Source of the DNA: RGZA01 sp041917755
GTDB lineage: Bacteria; Pseudomonadota; Alphaproteobacteria; UBA9219; RGZA01
Direction of reading: 5' to 3'
Length of the DNA: 64,000 nucleotides
Assembly (NCBI GenBank): GCA_041917755.1
Contig: JAYRWY010000004.1
Location: 62,001-126,000 of the forward strand
Shown: in pieces, positions 1-8,850 of the stretch
How positions within the stretch are numbered: position 1 is the first letter of the stretch
Layout of the letters: each line of letters opens with the position of its first letter
Position numbers and translations under genes: made by a program
The notes under the pieces: model-generated
Told to the model about the DNA's origin: nothing
Seen by the model: the letters and a program-made list of their open reading frames with translations, nothing else
The model's database searches: none

Positions 1-190
1 GCTCAAGGCCCAATTCGTTCATGGCGTGCATCAAACGGCGATGCACGGGCTTTAACCCATCGCGCACATCCGGCAGCGAACGGGATGTAATCGTTGAAAG
101 CGCGTATGCGAGATAACGCTCACCCAATAAATCAGCAAAGGGCTTTTCTAAAATATCATTTGCAGCAACAAGAACAGGGGCTTTAGCCAT
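1..190 (-). CDS. parC: DNA topoisomerase IV subunit A (ParC), N-terminal part, cut by window edge
   Basis: Only the first 63 codons are in the window; the gene continues past base 1. The ATG at 190 opens a protein whose early segment reads YLAYALSTITSRSLPDVRDG followed by LKPVHRRLMHAM, the N-terminal signature of type IIA topoisomerase A subunits just ahead of the catalytic-tyrosine domain. ParC decatenates daughter chromosomes together with ParE. I prefer ParC to GyrA because of the ALSTITSRSLPDVRDGLKPV wording and because recO lies directly upstream on the same strand, an arrangement I know from alphaproteobacteria. GyrA remains the alternative, since the discriminating C-terminal domain is not visible. 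Confidence 0.85.
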   Translation of the reverse strand, partial: MAKAPVLVAANDILEKPFADLLGERYLAYALSTITSRSLPDVRDGLKPVHRRLMHAMNELGLE

Positions 191-205
191 CAATACGAAT
201 CCGAA

Positions 206-970
206 TCAAGAAACAGCGAGGTGGGGTTCGGGCGAAACCATACGTTGTTTATTGACCAAATCAAGCACGCGTTCACGCTTTGCTGCCAATTGCGTTAACG
301 CATAGGTGGGTAGGTGGTGGTAGACGTGCCGTTCAATAAAATGGCCAGTTAAGGCCAATCCGGCTGCCACCTCATCCCATGATGGAATCAGGGGCTTGTG
401 CATAAAATCGGGCAGCGGCAACAGCTTTTCGGCCCATGGCGTGGCTGCGGAGCGGTTAACCGCGCGGCCAGTCTTGGGGCTGACATAGGCTAAATCGTCA
501 CGTGTGCCAGTGATGGCACAACAACTGAAATCTAGGCCATAGCCAAGGGCGCACAGCACTTCATTTTCAAAACGCACATAGCGGGCTAAATCATCCGCGC
601 CTTCATCCAGCGGGAGTAAATCGCCGATGCATTGAAATAATCCTGTAAGCGGCATGCGTTCGGGTGTTGTTAAATCAACCAAGGCACAGGCGCTTAATAA
701 CGTTGCAAGTCCAAGAGGGCTATACATTAAATTTGCAGAATTATTTTTTATCGCTTCTCCGGTGAAACATCCCAGATGTTCAGATAGGCGTGCACGCCAT
801 GTGGCATTGACCAAATGCCCTGGTTGCCAATGGGTGGAATGTTTTTGTGATTGTCCGCCGCGAACCAGGCCAGCAAAACGGCCATGGCTCTCTGTCATCA
901 CGCTAACCACGGCGTCACGTTCACCAAAGGCGCGGAAACTCAGAACATAAGCAGGGGCAGACCAATCCAT
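206..970 (-). CDS. recO: DNA repair protein RecO
   Basis: A 254-residue protein, the usual RecO size. It begins MDWSAPAYVLSFRAFGERDA, with the OB-fold sequence typical of RecO (VLS.R..GE.DA.V..MT..HGR.AGLVRGG), followed by a helical C-terminal domain. RecO works with RecF and RecR to load RecA on SSB-coated DNA in gap repair. The reading frame is open nine bases further upstream to a TTG; the ATG at 970 gives the family N-terminus and is preferred, although no good Shine-Dalgarno is visible. Only 15 bases separate its stop from the parC start, so the two are probably cotranscribed. The C-terminal cysteines of zinc-binding RecO variants are not obvious here. Confidence 0.9.
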   Translation of the reverse strand: MDWSAPAYVLSFRAFGERDAVVSVMTESHGRFAGLVRGGQSQKHSTHWQPGHLVNATWRARLSEHLGCFTGEAIKNNSANLMYSPLGLATLLSACALVDLTTPERMPLTGLFQCIGDLLPLDEGADDLARYVRFENEVLCALGYGLDFSCCAITGTRDDLAYVSPKTGRAVNRSAATPWAEKLLPLPDFMHKPLIPSWDEVAAGLALTGHFIERHVYHHLPTYALTQLAAKRERVLDLVNKQRMVSPEPHLAVS

Positions 971-1025
971 GGGATACAAAAATGAATCAAATAATGAATA
1001 GAAGTGATGGAATAAGCCTAAACGC

Positions 1026-3146
1026 TTACATGCTTTGTTGCAAGATACGGTTGGCAGGCAGGGTGATGGTCACCGTAGTACCTACACCAACTTCACTGCT
1101 GATGGTTAAGGTTCCATCATGCAATTCAACCAGCGCCTTGGTAAGCGGCAAGCCAAGACCTGTACCTTGATGTTTACGGCTGAGCGCCGATTCAATTTGA
1201 CCAAATGGTGCAAGCACCACATCAATATGTTCTTTGGCAATCCCGATACCAGTGTCGGTAACGGTAATTTGCATGGTGCCGTCCGGGTTCATCAAGCCAT
1301 CCACGGTAATGCTGCCGCCCTCGGGCGTGAACTTAATGGCATTGGTAAGAAGGTTGACGATAATTTGCTTAAAGGCGCGTTCTTCACCGCGGAAATCCGG
1401 AAAATCTTTTGGCAGTTTTACAATCAAATGCTGTTTGCTCATCTTTGCGCGTGCAGCAACCAGACGCAGCGCAGTCTGTACCACGCGGTTGATATTGATA
1501 ACGCTTTCAGCCAGGTCGCGCTTGCCGGCTTCAATCTTCGACATATCCAGAATGTCATTGATGAGCGATAGCAATAACTCGCCACTGTCATAAATATCTT
1601 TGGCATATTCGACATATTGCGGGTTGCCGACTTTGCCGAACAACTCGTCTTTGATGATTTCAGAAAAGCCGATAATGGCGTTAAGTGGCGTACGCAATTC
1701 ATGGCTCATATTTGCCAAGAATTCCGATTTACTGCGGTTGGCATAATCGGCCTGCTCTTTGGCTGCAATCAGGGCTTGTTCACTGCGGCGGCGCTGCGTG
1801 ATGTCATTAAAGGTAGCTTCGAAGTGCAATAGCTGGCCATTTTCATTGCGCACTACGTGGCTGTTGATGCTGGCCCAAATGATTTCACCATCCTTGCGGC
1901 GCATGGAAGCTTCAAAGTCTTTGACCAAACCGTCTTTCATGGTGTCGGTAATCCATTTTTCGCGCTCAACTGCATCGACAAATAATTTGTTATGATAATC
2001 GGGTTGGCTTGCCAATAATTCGACTACGTCGCGGTAACCCAGTAGCGTTGCAAGAATACGATTGGCGTTCAGCCACTCATTGCGCGGCGATATCTGGCAA
2101 ATACCAATGCTGGCGTTTTCGAAGATGGCACGATATTTACGTTCACTCTCACGCAATGCAGCAGCCATCAATTCGCCTTCAACAATGCGTTGCTCAAGTT
2201 CACTCACTGTTTTGGTTAGTGATTGGGCAAGTGCATTTACTTCATTGCCGCGCTGATCGGTATTCCACAAGTTATATCCAACCAGGAACGTGATAAGCAG
2301 TCCGGTGAGTAATGCTACATATGGAAGTATAATCACCCATAAAATGAATTTATCTGGTGATGCGCCAAATCGTAGGGCAAACGGTATATCGCCGATATAG
2401 ATAGATATTTCACCGCGAATGAGGGCGTTAAACCCGCCATCGTTGAGGTGTTCTTCGATTTGGGCTAATTGTTTGGTGCCATCGGGCGTGAGTAATACCA
2501 GTTGATCAAGGCTACTGCCGGCAAGGACCGATCGTACATCGTCTAAAAACTTTTGCGCATTCAATGCAGCAATTACCTGTGGTATTTCTCTGCTGTCATG
2601 AGCAAAAAATGTCCGTTCAGAAAAAATGATATAAGATGTCTTGCGGCTCTTATTGTGGGGAAAGTCTGCTACAAATATTTTTTCGTTTAAATATTTGCTA
2701 TCAAGAATGGCCTGGTTCCATTCGTTAAGTGTTGCAGGAAGCTCGGTATTCTTTTCCTTGCTGCCTAACGGGATGACGCGATCCTTTTGCAAAATAAAAA
2801 ATGACAAAAATGGAAGATTATCGGCCTGTTCATCAAATACCTTGTGCAGGTCTTCTGTGCGCTGCCAATAATTGTGTTTGAGCGTGTTTTGAACCTGCGC
2901 CATTAAGCCAAGCTGCTTTTGCGCCTGTTCCTGTTCAAGCATGATGAGCTTGTGGGTTACATCAGCCAGTTGTGATCCGACATACCATTGCCCAAACAAC
3001 TGCATCATCCAAAACAGTGCAAACGATATGATAAGACCAAATGCCGCTACCGGTACGACAAAGCGGATGCTGCCATAATCAGCGCTCACGTTCTTTTGAG
3101 CGTCATCATCATCAGGTAGTTGAAAGGATGAAGGCAGATTGGTCAT
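1026..3146 (-). CDS. Membrane PAS-domain sensor histidine kinase
   Basis: About 706 residues counted from the ATG at 3146 (an upstream in-frame TTG is less likely). Two membrane segments (about residues 32-54 and 266-292) enclose a roughly 210-residue extracytoplasmic sensor region of unrecognised fold. Then come a short coiled linker, a PAS domain (about 334-451), a HisKA domain with the H-box MSHELRTPLNAIIGF (phospho-accepting His482) and a HATPase domain with N box (NLLTNAIKFTPEGG) and G boxes (DTGIGI, GTGLGLPL). The protein should autophosphorylate and pass phosphate to a response regulator in trans; no regulator gene is adjacent. The architecture resembles alphaproteobacterial kinases of the PleC/DivJ type in its HisKA and HATPase sequence, but the ligand and partner are unknown. 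Confidence 0.9.
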   Translation of the reverse strand: MTNLPSSFQLPDDDDAQKNVSADYGSIRFVVPVAAFGLIISFALFWMMQLFGQWYVGSQLADVTHKLIMLEQEQAQKQLGLMAQVQNTLKHNYWQRTEDLHKVFDEQADNLPFLSFFILQKDRVIPLGSKEKNTELPATLNEWNQAILDSKYLNEKIFVADFPHNKSRKTSYIIFSERTFFAHDSREIPQVIAALNAQKFLDDVRSVLAGSSLDQLVLLTPDGTKQLAQIEEHLNDGGFNALIRGEISIYIGDIPFALRFGASPDKFILWVIILPYVALLTGLLITFLVGYNLWNTDQRGNEVNALAQSLTKTVSELEQRIVEGELMAAALRESERKYRAIFENASIGICQISPRNEWLNANRILATLLGYRDVVELLASQPDYHNKLFVDAVEREKWITDTMKDGLVKDFEASMRRKDGEIIWASINSHVVRNENGQLLHFEATFNDITQRRRSEQALIAAKEQADYANRSKSEFLANMSHELRTPLNAIIGFSEIIKDELFGKVGNPQYVEYAKDIYDSGELLLSLINDILDMSKIEAGKRDLAESVININRVVQTALRLVAARAKMSKQHLIVKLPKDFPDFRGEERAFKQIIVNLLTNAIKFTPEGGSITVDGLMNPDGTMQITVTDTGIGIAKEHIDVVLAPFGQIESALSRKHQGTGLGLPLTKALVELHDGTLTISSEVGVGTTVTITLPANRILQQSM

Positions 3147-3245
3147 GAACAAAAAAATGAAAGCGAAAAGACGAGGGCGCCACTCGTCATAAGTATCGCA
3201 TGCATGGCGTTAAAAAAAGGATTAAGAATGTGGTAACTACCAATC

Positions 3246-4187
3246 TTATGGTGTGGCTTTATCGCCGGCAGTTATCTCAGCGGTTTTTAAGGCTTGAGCA
3301 AGACGGGTTTGTGCCTCACCGGGCTTTAATGGCTTTTGTTGGTTGTCATGCGGTGCCCATCCGGCAATGAATATTACATCAAACGTGGCGGTGATTTTAC
3401 CCTGCGTTGCCGGATTTTCCGGTGCGCCTACGAAACGACTTTTGTATATCCGGTCTGCCTCAACAAACAGCGAACCAGGCATGAACCGCTTATCGCGGGT
3501 AGTTAGAATATTGCCTTCACCCATACCGCGAAGTTCACGCATCAGCTGAAAGCTATCACGGTAGGTAAGTGTAAAGCGTTCTTTATCAATAACGGGTAGA
3601 TTAAATCCAGCACGCTGTAATAATCCGCCGCAATCCTGAATATCGGCAAAAGGTGATATGTGTTGGCTCACGCCGCCGCGGCACTGCATTTCTGCTTCAT
3701 ATAAACATTCACGCAATTCGCGCAGCGTTTCACCGCCGAACAATGCAGCAATGAAAAAACCATCTGGCTTTAACGCGCGACGAATTTGAATAAGCGCGCC
3801 AGGTAAATCATTGGCCCAATGAAGATTCAAATTACTGATAATCAAGTCGAATGATGCATCACGAAACGGCAGCCATTCATCGTCTGCCACACACACATGA
3901 TTCAGGATCAATTTATTGACGTCATCAGTTGAATGGCTATGCACAATAAAACGTGACGGGTTTTGCTTGGACAATGTTTTTGCCAAAGAAAAGCTGCGTG
4001 ACCCCAAATCCAATATGCGTTGGAAGGGACGATTAACTCCTTCCAGTCGTTCAATAAGTTGTGAGCTAACCTCTTCAAATAGCACATTGTGTTGCGCAAA
4101 ATTATGCTTGGCTCGCTCGCGGTTCTGGCGAAGGCGAGACCTGTCAAATAGCGTGGACGGCTGTGCGTTTGCTTTGATTGCGTTCAT
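3246..4187 (-). CDS. BioC/NDUFAF5-like SAM-dependent methyltransferase
   Basis: 313 residues. A class I methyltransferase core is visible: motif I as ILDLGSRSFSLAKTL (a weak version without the usual GxGxG) and a DLIISNLNLHWANDLPGAL segment, typical of the Methyltransf_11/BioC group. The C-terminal half with TLTYRDSFQLMRELRGMGE is characteristic of the family that includes eukaryotic NDUFAF5, a complex I assembly factor that hydroxylates an arginine of NDUFS7. In alphaproteobacteria this gene commonly sits divergent from comF-grxC, as here (46-base gap). Its role may therefore be in complex I maturation, not biotin synthesis; that is inference from family and neighbours. The ATG at 4187 is the only sensible start. 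Confidence 0.75.
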   Translation of the reverse strand: MNAIKANAQPSTLFDRSRLRQNRERAKHNFAQHNVLFEEVSSQLIERLEGVNRPFQRILDLGSRSFSLAKTLSKQNPSRFIVHSHSTDDVNKLILNHVCVADDEWLPFRDASFDLIISNLNLHWANDLPGALIQIRRALKPDGFFIAALFGGETLRELRECLYEAEMQCRGGVSQHISPFADIQDCGGLLQRAGFNLPVIDKERFTLTYRDSFQLMRELRGMGEGNILTTRDKRFMPGSLFVEADRIYKSRFVGAPENPATQGKITATFDVIFIAGWAPHDNQQKPLKPGEAQTRLAQALKTAEITAGDKATP

Positions 4188-4233
4188 GTGAATTGGGCCT
4201 TAAGATTGCTTTTATTATAACCAGCTCAATCCC

Positions 4234-5001
4234 ATGATACCAGTAGCATCATTTTTTCAGCATCTAAAGCACTCCGCTGACACGGGGTTGGATATGCTGT
4301 TGCCACCGCTTTGTGTCATGTGTGAGAAAATAGTAAGCCAAAGCCACGGATTTTGTGCAGAGTGTTGGCGCGGGTTTACATTTATGGCATCTCCCATGTG
4401 CTCATGTTGTGGCTTGCCATTCGAATACGAGGCACAAGCGTTAAACGATAATGCGTTGTGTGGTGCCTGTTTGGAAGAACAGCCAATGTTTGCCACAGCA
4501 CGATCTGCCTTGGTATATAATGAGCCAAGCAAGAATATCATTCTTCCATTCAAGCATGGTGATCGCACTGATTACGCACGGGCGATGGCCAGGGTGATGG
4601 CAACGTCTGCGTACTCCCTAATCGACCAAGCGGATGTATTAGTACCCGTGCCGCTCTATTTTACACGTTTGTTTTTGCGCCGTTATAATCAGTCGGCCCT
4701 ATTGGTCCATGAATTATCAAGGCTGACAGGCAAGCCCATGGCATTGCATGGATTAGTGCGTCATCGAGCAACGCAAATACAGGGGCATCTCTCCCGAGCG
4801 CAGCGAAAAAAGAATGTAAATAACGCTTTCAGCGTAAAACCTAATTGTATTGCTCAGATACAGGGTAAAAATTTACTGTTGGTCGATGATGTGCTTACAA
4901 CCGGTGCAACGGCCAATGCCTGTGTGGTGGCGTTAAAAAAGGCGGGAGCTGCCCGTGTCGATGTACTTACATTTGCCCGGGTAGTCAAAATCAATAATTA
5001 G
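4234..5001 (+). CDS. comF: ComF family phosphoribosyltransferase-like protein
   Basis: 255 residues. The N-terminal half holds cysteine pairs of a zinc-finger type (LCVMCEK, FCAECW, CSCCGLPF, LCGAC), as in ComF/GntX proteins. The C-terminal half has a type I phosphoribosyltransferase fold with the PRPP loop LLLVDDVLTTGATANAC and the R.NQSA.L motif (RRYNQSALLVHELSRLTGKP). ComF homologues assist uptake of transforming DNA in naturally competent bacteria; in most alphaproteobacteria the role is undetermined. It is first in a plus-strand run with grxC and a nitrilase gene, and divergent from the NDUFAF5-like gene. No clear Shine-Dalgarno precedes the ATG. Confidence 0.88.
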   Translation: MIPVASFFQHLKHSADTGLDMLLPPLCVMCEKIVSQSHGFCAECWRGFTFMASPMCSCCGLPFEYEAQALNDNALCGACLEEQPMFATARSALVYNEPSKNIILPFKHGDRTDYARAMARVMATSAYSLIDQADVLVPVPLYFTRLFLRRYNQSALLVHELSRLTGKPMALHGLVRHRATQIQGHLSRAQRKKNVNNAFSVKPNCIAQIQGKNLLLVDDVLTTGATANACVVALKKAGAARVDVLTFARVVKINN

Positions 5002-5038
5002 CACTATATTACTGGTAAGACAGACTTCAGGAGACATC

Positions 5039-5296
5039 ATGCCCGACATTATTGTTTACTCCGGCCCCAGCTGCCCATATTGCGTTCGCGCCAAGGCGTT
5101 ACTGAAAAAAAAGGGTGTGGCTTTCCAAGACGTAGATGTGAAGGCAGACGCCAAACGATTTGAAGAAATGCTTGCCAAGTCAAATGGTCAGCGCACCATT
5201 CCGCAGATTTTTATTAACGGTGTTCACATAGGTGGCTGTGATGATTTACATGCACTGGATGCTGCCGGAAAACTAGACCCTATGTTGGCTGGATAA
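5039..5296 (+). CDS. grxC: Glutaredoxin 3 (GrxC)
   Basis: 85 residues, the normal size of a class I glutaredoxin. It carries the dithiol active site CPYC (Cys12-Cys15), the cis-proline TIPQIFI segment and the GGCDDLHALD glutathione-binding region. It reduces disulfides and glutathione-mixed disulfides in the cytoplasm. A strong Shine-Dalgarno (AGGAG) sits seven bases before the ATG. It lies 37 bases after comF and 3 bases before the nitrilase gene, so the three are probably one operon. This grxC-nitrilase pairing is widespread in alphaproteobacteria. Confidence 0.95.
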   Translation: MPDIIVYSGPSCPYCVRAKALLKKKGVAFQDVDVKADAKRFEEMLAKSNGQRTIPQIFINGVHIGGCDDLHALDAAGKLDPMLAG

Positions 5297-5299
5297 TTC

Positions 5300-6127
5300 A
5301 TGACGACACTCACCGTATCTTGTATCCAGCTCAATTCAGTTCCGGATCTCACCGAAAATTTGAATGCAGCGGAAGGTCTTATCCGTCTTGCCAAGGAACA
5401 GGGTGCCGAAATGGTAGTGCTGCCGGAAAATCTTGGCTGCATGGCGCGGGAGCGTAAAGTAAAACTGGCGCAAGCATTCATTGAAAGTGAACATCCTGCC
5501 GTGGCGCGCTTTGGAAATTTGGCGCGCGAATTAAAACTATGGATCGTTGCAGGCAGTCTAGCCATTGCTGTACCCGAGACACCCGACAAAATGTATAATC
5601 GTAGTCTTGTATTCAATCCGTTTGGTGCAATTGTCGGGCGATATAATAAAATCCATCTCTATGATGCAACGCCAAAGCCCGGCGAAATTTATCGTGAGTC
5701 TGGCGAAATTATTCCTGGCGATAAAGCCGTTGTGGTTGATACACCTTGGGGGCTGCTTGGCTTGTCAGTGTGTTACGATGTTCGCTTCCCGCATCTATAT
5801 CGTACCCTCGCCAAGGCTGGCGCGGTCATGCTCTCGGTTCCTGCGGCTTTTACTGAAACGACCGGCAAAGTTCATTGGCATGTATTGCTACGTGCGCGCG
5901 CCATTGAAACAGGTTGTTATGTCTTTGCATCTGCTCAGACAGGCGCGCATGACGGTGGTCGTAGAACCTATGGCCACAGTATAATTGTATCGCCATGGGG
6001 TGAGATTATTGCGGATGGGGAAGACGCAATTGGCGTAGTTACCGCAACAATTGACCTTAATAAGGTAGCAGAAGCGCGCAAAGCCATTCCTGCTTTAAAA
6101 CATGACCGGCCATTCGAGCTGGAATAA
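5300..6127 (+). CDS. Carbon-nitrogen hydrolase, Nit1/Nit2 type (probable deaminated-glutathione amidase)
   Basis: 275 residues, a single nitrilase-superfamily domain. The Glu-Lys-Cys triad is visible: Glu43 in LPENLGCMAR, Lys117 in YNKIHLYDA and Cys158 in LSVCYDVRFP. The MYNRSLVFNPFG and HWHVLLRARAIE segments match the Nit1 branch, members of which hydrolyse deaminated glutathione as a metabolite-repair step. Position directly after grxC fits a glutathione-related role. Other amidases of the superfamily cannot be excluded from sequence alone. Confidence 0.88.
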   Translation: MTTLTVSCIQLNSVPDLTENLNAAEGLIRLAKEQGAEMVVLPENLGCMARERKVKLAQAFIESEHPAVARFGNLARELKLWIVAGSLAIAVPETPDKMYNRSLVFNPFGAIVGRYNKIHLYDATPKPGEIYRESGEIIPGDKAVVVDTPWGLLGLSVCYDVRFPHLYRTLAKAGAVMLSVPAAFTETTGKVHWHVLLRARAIETGCYVFASAQTGAHDGGRRTYGHSIIVSPWGEIIADGEDAIGVVTATIDLNKVAEARKAIPALKHDRPFELE

Positions 6128-6181
6128 TTACAGCAGCGAAATTGATAATAAATACGTCTGCACATAATCCGAAATACTTCG

Positions 6182-6218
6182 TTAACCAATGAATGGTTAA
6201 ACTAAACACGATTTAGTT
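6182..6218 (+). promoter_or_regulatory. Two adjacent small inverted repeats in the chemoreceptor leader
   Basis: TTAACCA (6182-6188) and TGGTTAA (6194-6200) form a 7-bp stem with a 5-base loop. AACTAAA (6200-6206) and TTTAGTT (6212-6218) form a second 7-bp stem directly after it. They lie between the nitrilase gene and the chemoreceptor start. There is no T-run, so a classical terminator is unlikely. They could be operator half-sites or leader structure; function is unknown. Confidence 0.35.
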
Positions 6219-6262
6219 GCTCCATCACTGAATCCTGTTTTTTCCATCATTCTGAGGCAATC

Positions 6263-8314
6263 ATGAATTTCCTGAACCATATGCGTTTGATGCACAAAAT
6301 CATTATTATTGTAGGCATCTTGCTGCTTCCCATCGGATTTTTGTTGTATCAAGTGATTGAGATGAATGACGCTCAAATTCACTTCAGTCAAACCGAGGCA
6401 GATGGTGCGGCGGTATTGTTGAAAGTGCGTGATGTAGAAATCGCCGGCGCGCGCGGTCGCGTTGCAGAATTACATAGACAGCAAGGCGCATATGAAAAAA
6501 TGGATGCGGCATTTGCAGAAGTAAAGAAGAGTGCCGAAACATCACCATTTTTCACCAAAGAAGCCATCACGGCTTATGAAGATGCAAAAGACATTAATAT
6601 AAGACTTGACCGGATCGTCGATATTATCGGTCTTGTCGCGGATAAATCAAACCTCACCCTGGATCCGGACATCGATAGTTTTTATACCATGGACAGCGTG
6701 ACGGTAAAAATTCCTGCCCGGATCATGGAGATGAGCGATATTCACACCATTTTGACCCATGTAATTGAGGCAGGCGGGGTGTTAACCGAAGAAAACAAGA
6801 AAGACTTAAATCTCAAAAATGCTATGCAACAAACATTTTCCGACGGGTTGGATATCAACAAGGAAAAAAGCTTTGCAGGCAATGCAGATGGTTCTTTGAA
6901 AACCGCATTGGAAATTTATTACAAGGAATCGCATGATTCAGCTCAGGCGATGATTGATTTGGTTGCAGGCGTATTAGCGGCTGGTGATGCAAAAGATCTA
7001 ACTACTGCTAAACTTGATAACGCTTACCTTACCTTCCTGAAGGCCAATGAAACCCTATGGGAAAAAGGCACCACTGAACTTGATCGGTTGCTGCATAAAC
7101 GTATTTCCGGCTTTGAAGAAAAGGAACTTGAAAGTTCAATAATCACTGGAATTATGTTGATTGCAGCAATGCTGATTATGTACTTTGTGTCATCATCCAT
7201 CACTAAGCCGATATCAGAATTGGTGGCAGTGATGAACCGTCTGGCCAAGGGTGAGCTTAATTTGCAGGTGCCTGGCCAAGACCGCAAAGAAGAAGTTGGT
7301 GATATTGCCAGAGCTGTCGTTGGCATTAGCGATAGTGTTGCAGCCAAGGCCAAGGCAGATGCCGCCGCGGCAGAGGCAGCCCGCATGAAGGAAGAAGAAG
7401 CCAAACGCCTTGCCGAAGAACAACGCCGTCAGGAAGCCCAACAAATGGAGCATATGGCCGCCGTTGAGCGCAAGAAGGCGATGAATGATATGGCTGACCG
7501 CTTTGAATCAAGCGTAGGCGGTGTGGTCGATACAGTATCATCTGCCGCAACGGAGCTTCGCTCTAGCGCAGAAAGCATGTCGCATATTTCCAACCAGACT
7601 ACAGACCGTGCAACGGCTGTTGCTGCCGCAACGGAAGAAGCGACTGCAAGTGTACAAACGGTAGCAGCTGCATCCGAACAATTGCTGTCGGCCATTAATG
7701 AAATTTCGCAGAAGGTTGAAGAGTCTGCCGGCTTTACCCGTCAGGCAGTAAGCCGCGCACAGGCAACCAACGTAACGGTGGAAGGCCTTGCTGAATCTGC
7801 GAAAAAGATTGATAACGTCATGAAGATGATTCAAGACATCGCATGGCAAACCAATTTGTTGGCACTCAACGCTACCATCGAAGCTGCTCGTGCAGGTGAT
7901 GCGGGTAAGGGCTTTGCGGTGGTCGCTGCGGAAGTTAAAAACCTTGCTGACCAAACGTCAAAAGCAACGGTGGATATCTCTGAACAGATTTCCAACATGC
8001 AGACCAATACCCAAGATGCCGTGAAAGCTATTAAGGACATCTCAAGTCAAATTGGCCAGATTAATCAAATCTCCGAGAGCATTGCTGCTGCAGTTGAAGA
8101 ACAATCAGCATCAACCAAGGAAATTGCTCTGAATGTACGTCAGGCATCAACCGGTACTCAGGAAGTTGCCAAAAACATCGTAGAAGTCAGTCGTGCCTCT
8201 AGCGAATCAGGTGAAGCAGCCGCTCAGGTATTGGGTGCATCCAGCGAACTATCCAAGAAATCAGAGCAATTACGCAGTCTGGTTGAGGAATTCATTGCTC
8301 AAATTCGCGGCTAA
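6263..8314 (+). CDS. Methyl-accepting chemotaxis protein
   Basis: 683 residues. A membrane segment at about 13-32, a large helical periplasmic region (about 33-290), a second membrane segment (about 293-312), a HAMP domain (ITKPISELVAVMNRLAKGEL), a charged Ala/Glu/Lys coiled coil (about 360-410), then the signalling domain with its conserved hairpin tip (DIAWQTNLLALNATIEAARA, about 525-544, continuing GFAVVAAEVKNLADQTSKAT). It senses an unknown ligand and controls CheA. The C-terminus ends VEEFIAQIRG, with no CheR/CheB-tethering pentapeptide. SD GAGG lies five bases before the ATG. A strong terminator follows, so it is probably a single-gene unit separate from the che operon at 22-27 kb. Confidence 0.95.
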   Translation: MNFLNHMRLMHKIIIIVGILLLPIGFLLYQVIEMNDAQIHFSQTEADGAAVLLKVRDVEIAGARGRVAELHRQQGAYEKMDAAFAEVKKSAETSPFFTKEAITAYEDAKDINIRLDRIVDIIGLVADKSNLTLDPDIDSFYTMDSVTVKIPARIMEMSDIHTILTHVIEAGGVLTEENKKDLNLKNAMQQTFSDGLDINKEKSFAGNADGSLKTALEIYYKESHDSAQAMIDLVAGVLAAGDAKDLTTAKLDNAYLTFLKANETLWEKGTTELDRLLHKRISGFEEKELESSIITGIMLIAAMLIMYFVSSSITKPISELVAVMNRLAKGELNLQVPGQDRKEEVGDIARAVVGISDSVAAKAKADAAAAEAARMKEEEAKRLAEEQRRQEAQQMEHMAAVERKKAMNDMADRFESSVGGVVDTVSSAATELRSSAESMSHISNQTTDRATAVAAATEEATASVQTVAAASEQLLSAINEISQKVEESAGFTRQAVSRAQATNVTVEGLAESAKKIDNVMKMIQDIAWQTNLLALNATIEAARAGDAGKGFAVVAAEVKNLADQTSKATVDISEQISNMQTNTQDAVKAIKDISSQIGQINQISESIAAAVEEQSASTKEIALNVRQASTGTQEVAKNIVEVSRASSESGEAAAQVLGASSELSKKSEQLRSLVEEFIAQIRG

Positions 8315-8354
8315 TTAGCGCCTTGAGTCATGCCGCGTAATAGAACATCATTTA

Positions 8355-8388
8355 AACACCCTGTTCGTAAGAACAGGGTGTTTTTTGT
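8355..8388 (+). terminator. Rho-independent terminator after the chemoreceptor gene
   Basis: AACACCCTGTTC (8355-8366) and GAACAGGGTGTT (8371-8382) form a perfect 12-bp stem with a GTAA loop, followed by TTTTTTGTTT. It closes the transcript of the chemoreceptor, 40 bases after its stop codon. Confidence 0.93.
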
Positions 8389-8401
8389 TTAAGGTCGTTC
8401 C

Positions 8402-8848
8402 ATGGTAATGCAACCAATATCATCTGAAAAAGCATGGCTTGCGCTGGTCGTTGATGATCATCCCTATATGCGCAGCCTTATCCGTACGATGTTGCAGCAA
8501 ATTGGCATTAAACAGGTTCAAGAATTTGAAGATGGCGAAGGATGCTTACGGCGCCTGCAAAGCAAAGATTATTCCCCGCCAGACTTGATTGTGTTGGATT
8601 GGCACATGCAAGGGATGGACGGGTATGCATTTTGTAATACCATCCGTACAGACAAGGAATTACGATCAAAGGGCATCCCGATCATTATGGTCACGGGCGA
8701 AAAAGATTCCATGCTGCTCGAACAGGCGCGTGATATGGGCGTGAAGGCAATTTTGAATAAACCTGTCTCGCTGCCCAAATTAAAAGAAGCAATATACAGG
8801 GCTATTGGCGTTGCGGCGCCTGTTGAAATGCGAAAGCCGGGTGAATAG
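8402..8848 (+). CDS. Single-domain response regulator (CheY-like receiver)
   Basis: 148 residues, a receiver domain with little beyond it. The acidic pair is in LVVDDH (Asp18-Asp19), the phospho-acceptor Asp66 in LIVLDWHMQGMDGYAF, the conserved Thr in IIMVTGEKDS and the Lys in ILNKPVSLPKL. No output domain is present, so it should act by protein contact, as CheY-type regulators do. Position right after a chemoreceptor suggests motility or chemotaxis control, but the protein differs clearly from the CheY of the che operon at 22.5 kb. The ATG at 8402 follows AAGG by seven bases; an in-frame ATG at 8408 is the alternative. Confidence 0.88.
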   Translation: MVMQPISSEKAWLALVVDDHPYMRSLIRTMLQQIGIKQVQEFEDGEGCLRRLQSKDYSPPDLIVLDWHMQGMDGYAFCNTIRTDKELRSKGIPIIMVTGEKDSMLLEQARDMGVKAILNKPVSLPKLKEAIYRAIGVAAPVEMRKPGE

Positions 8849-8850
8849 GC

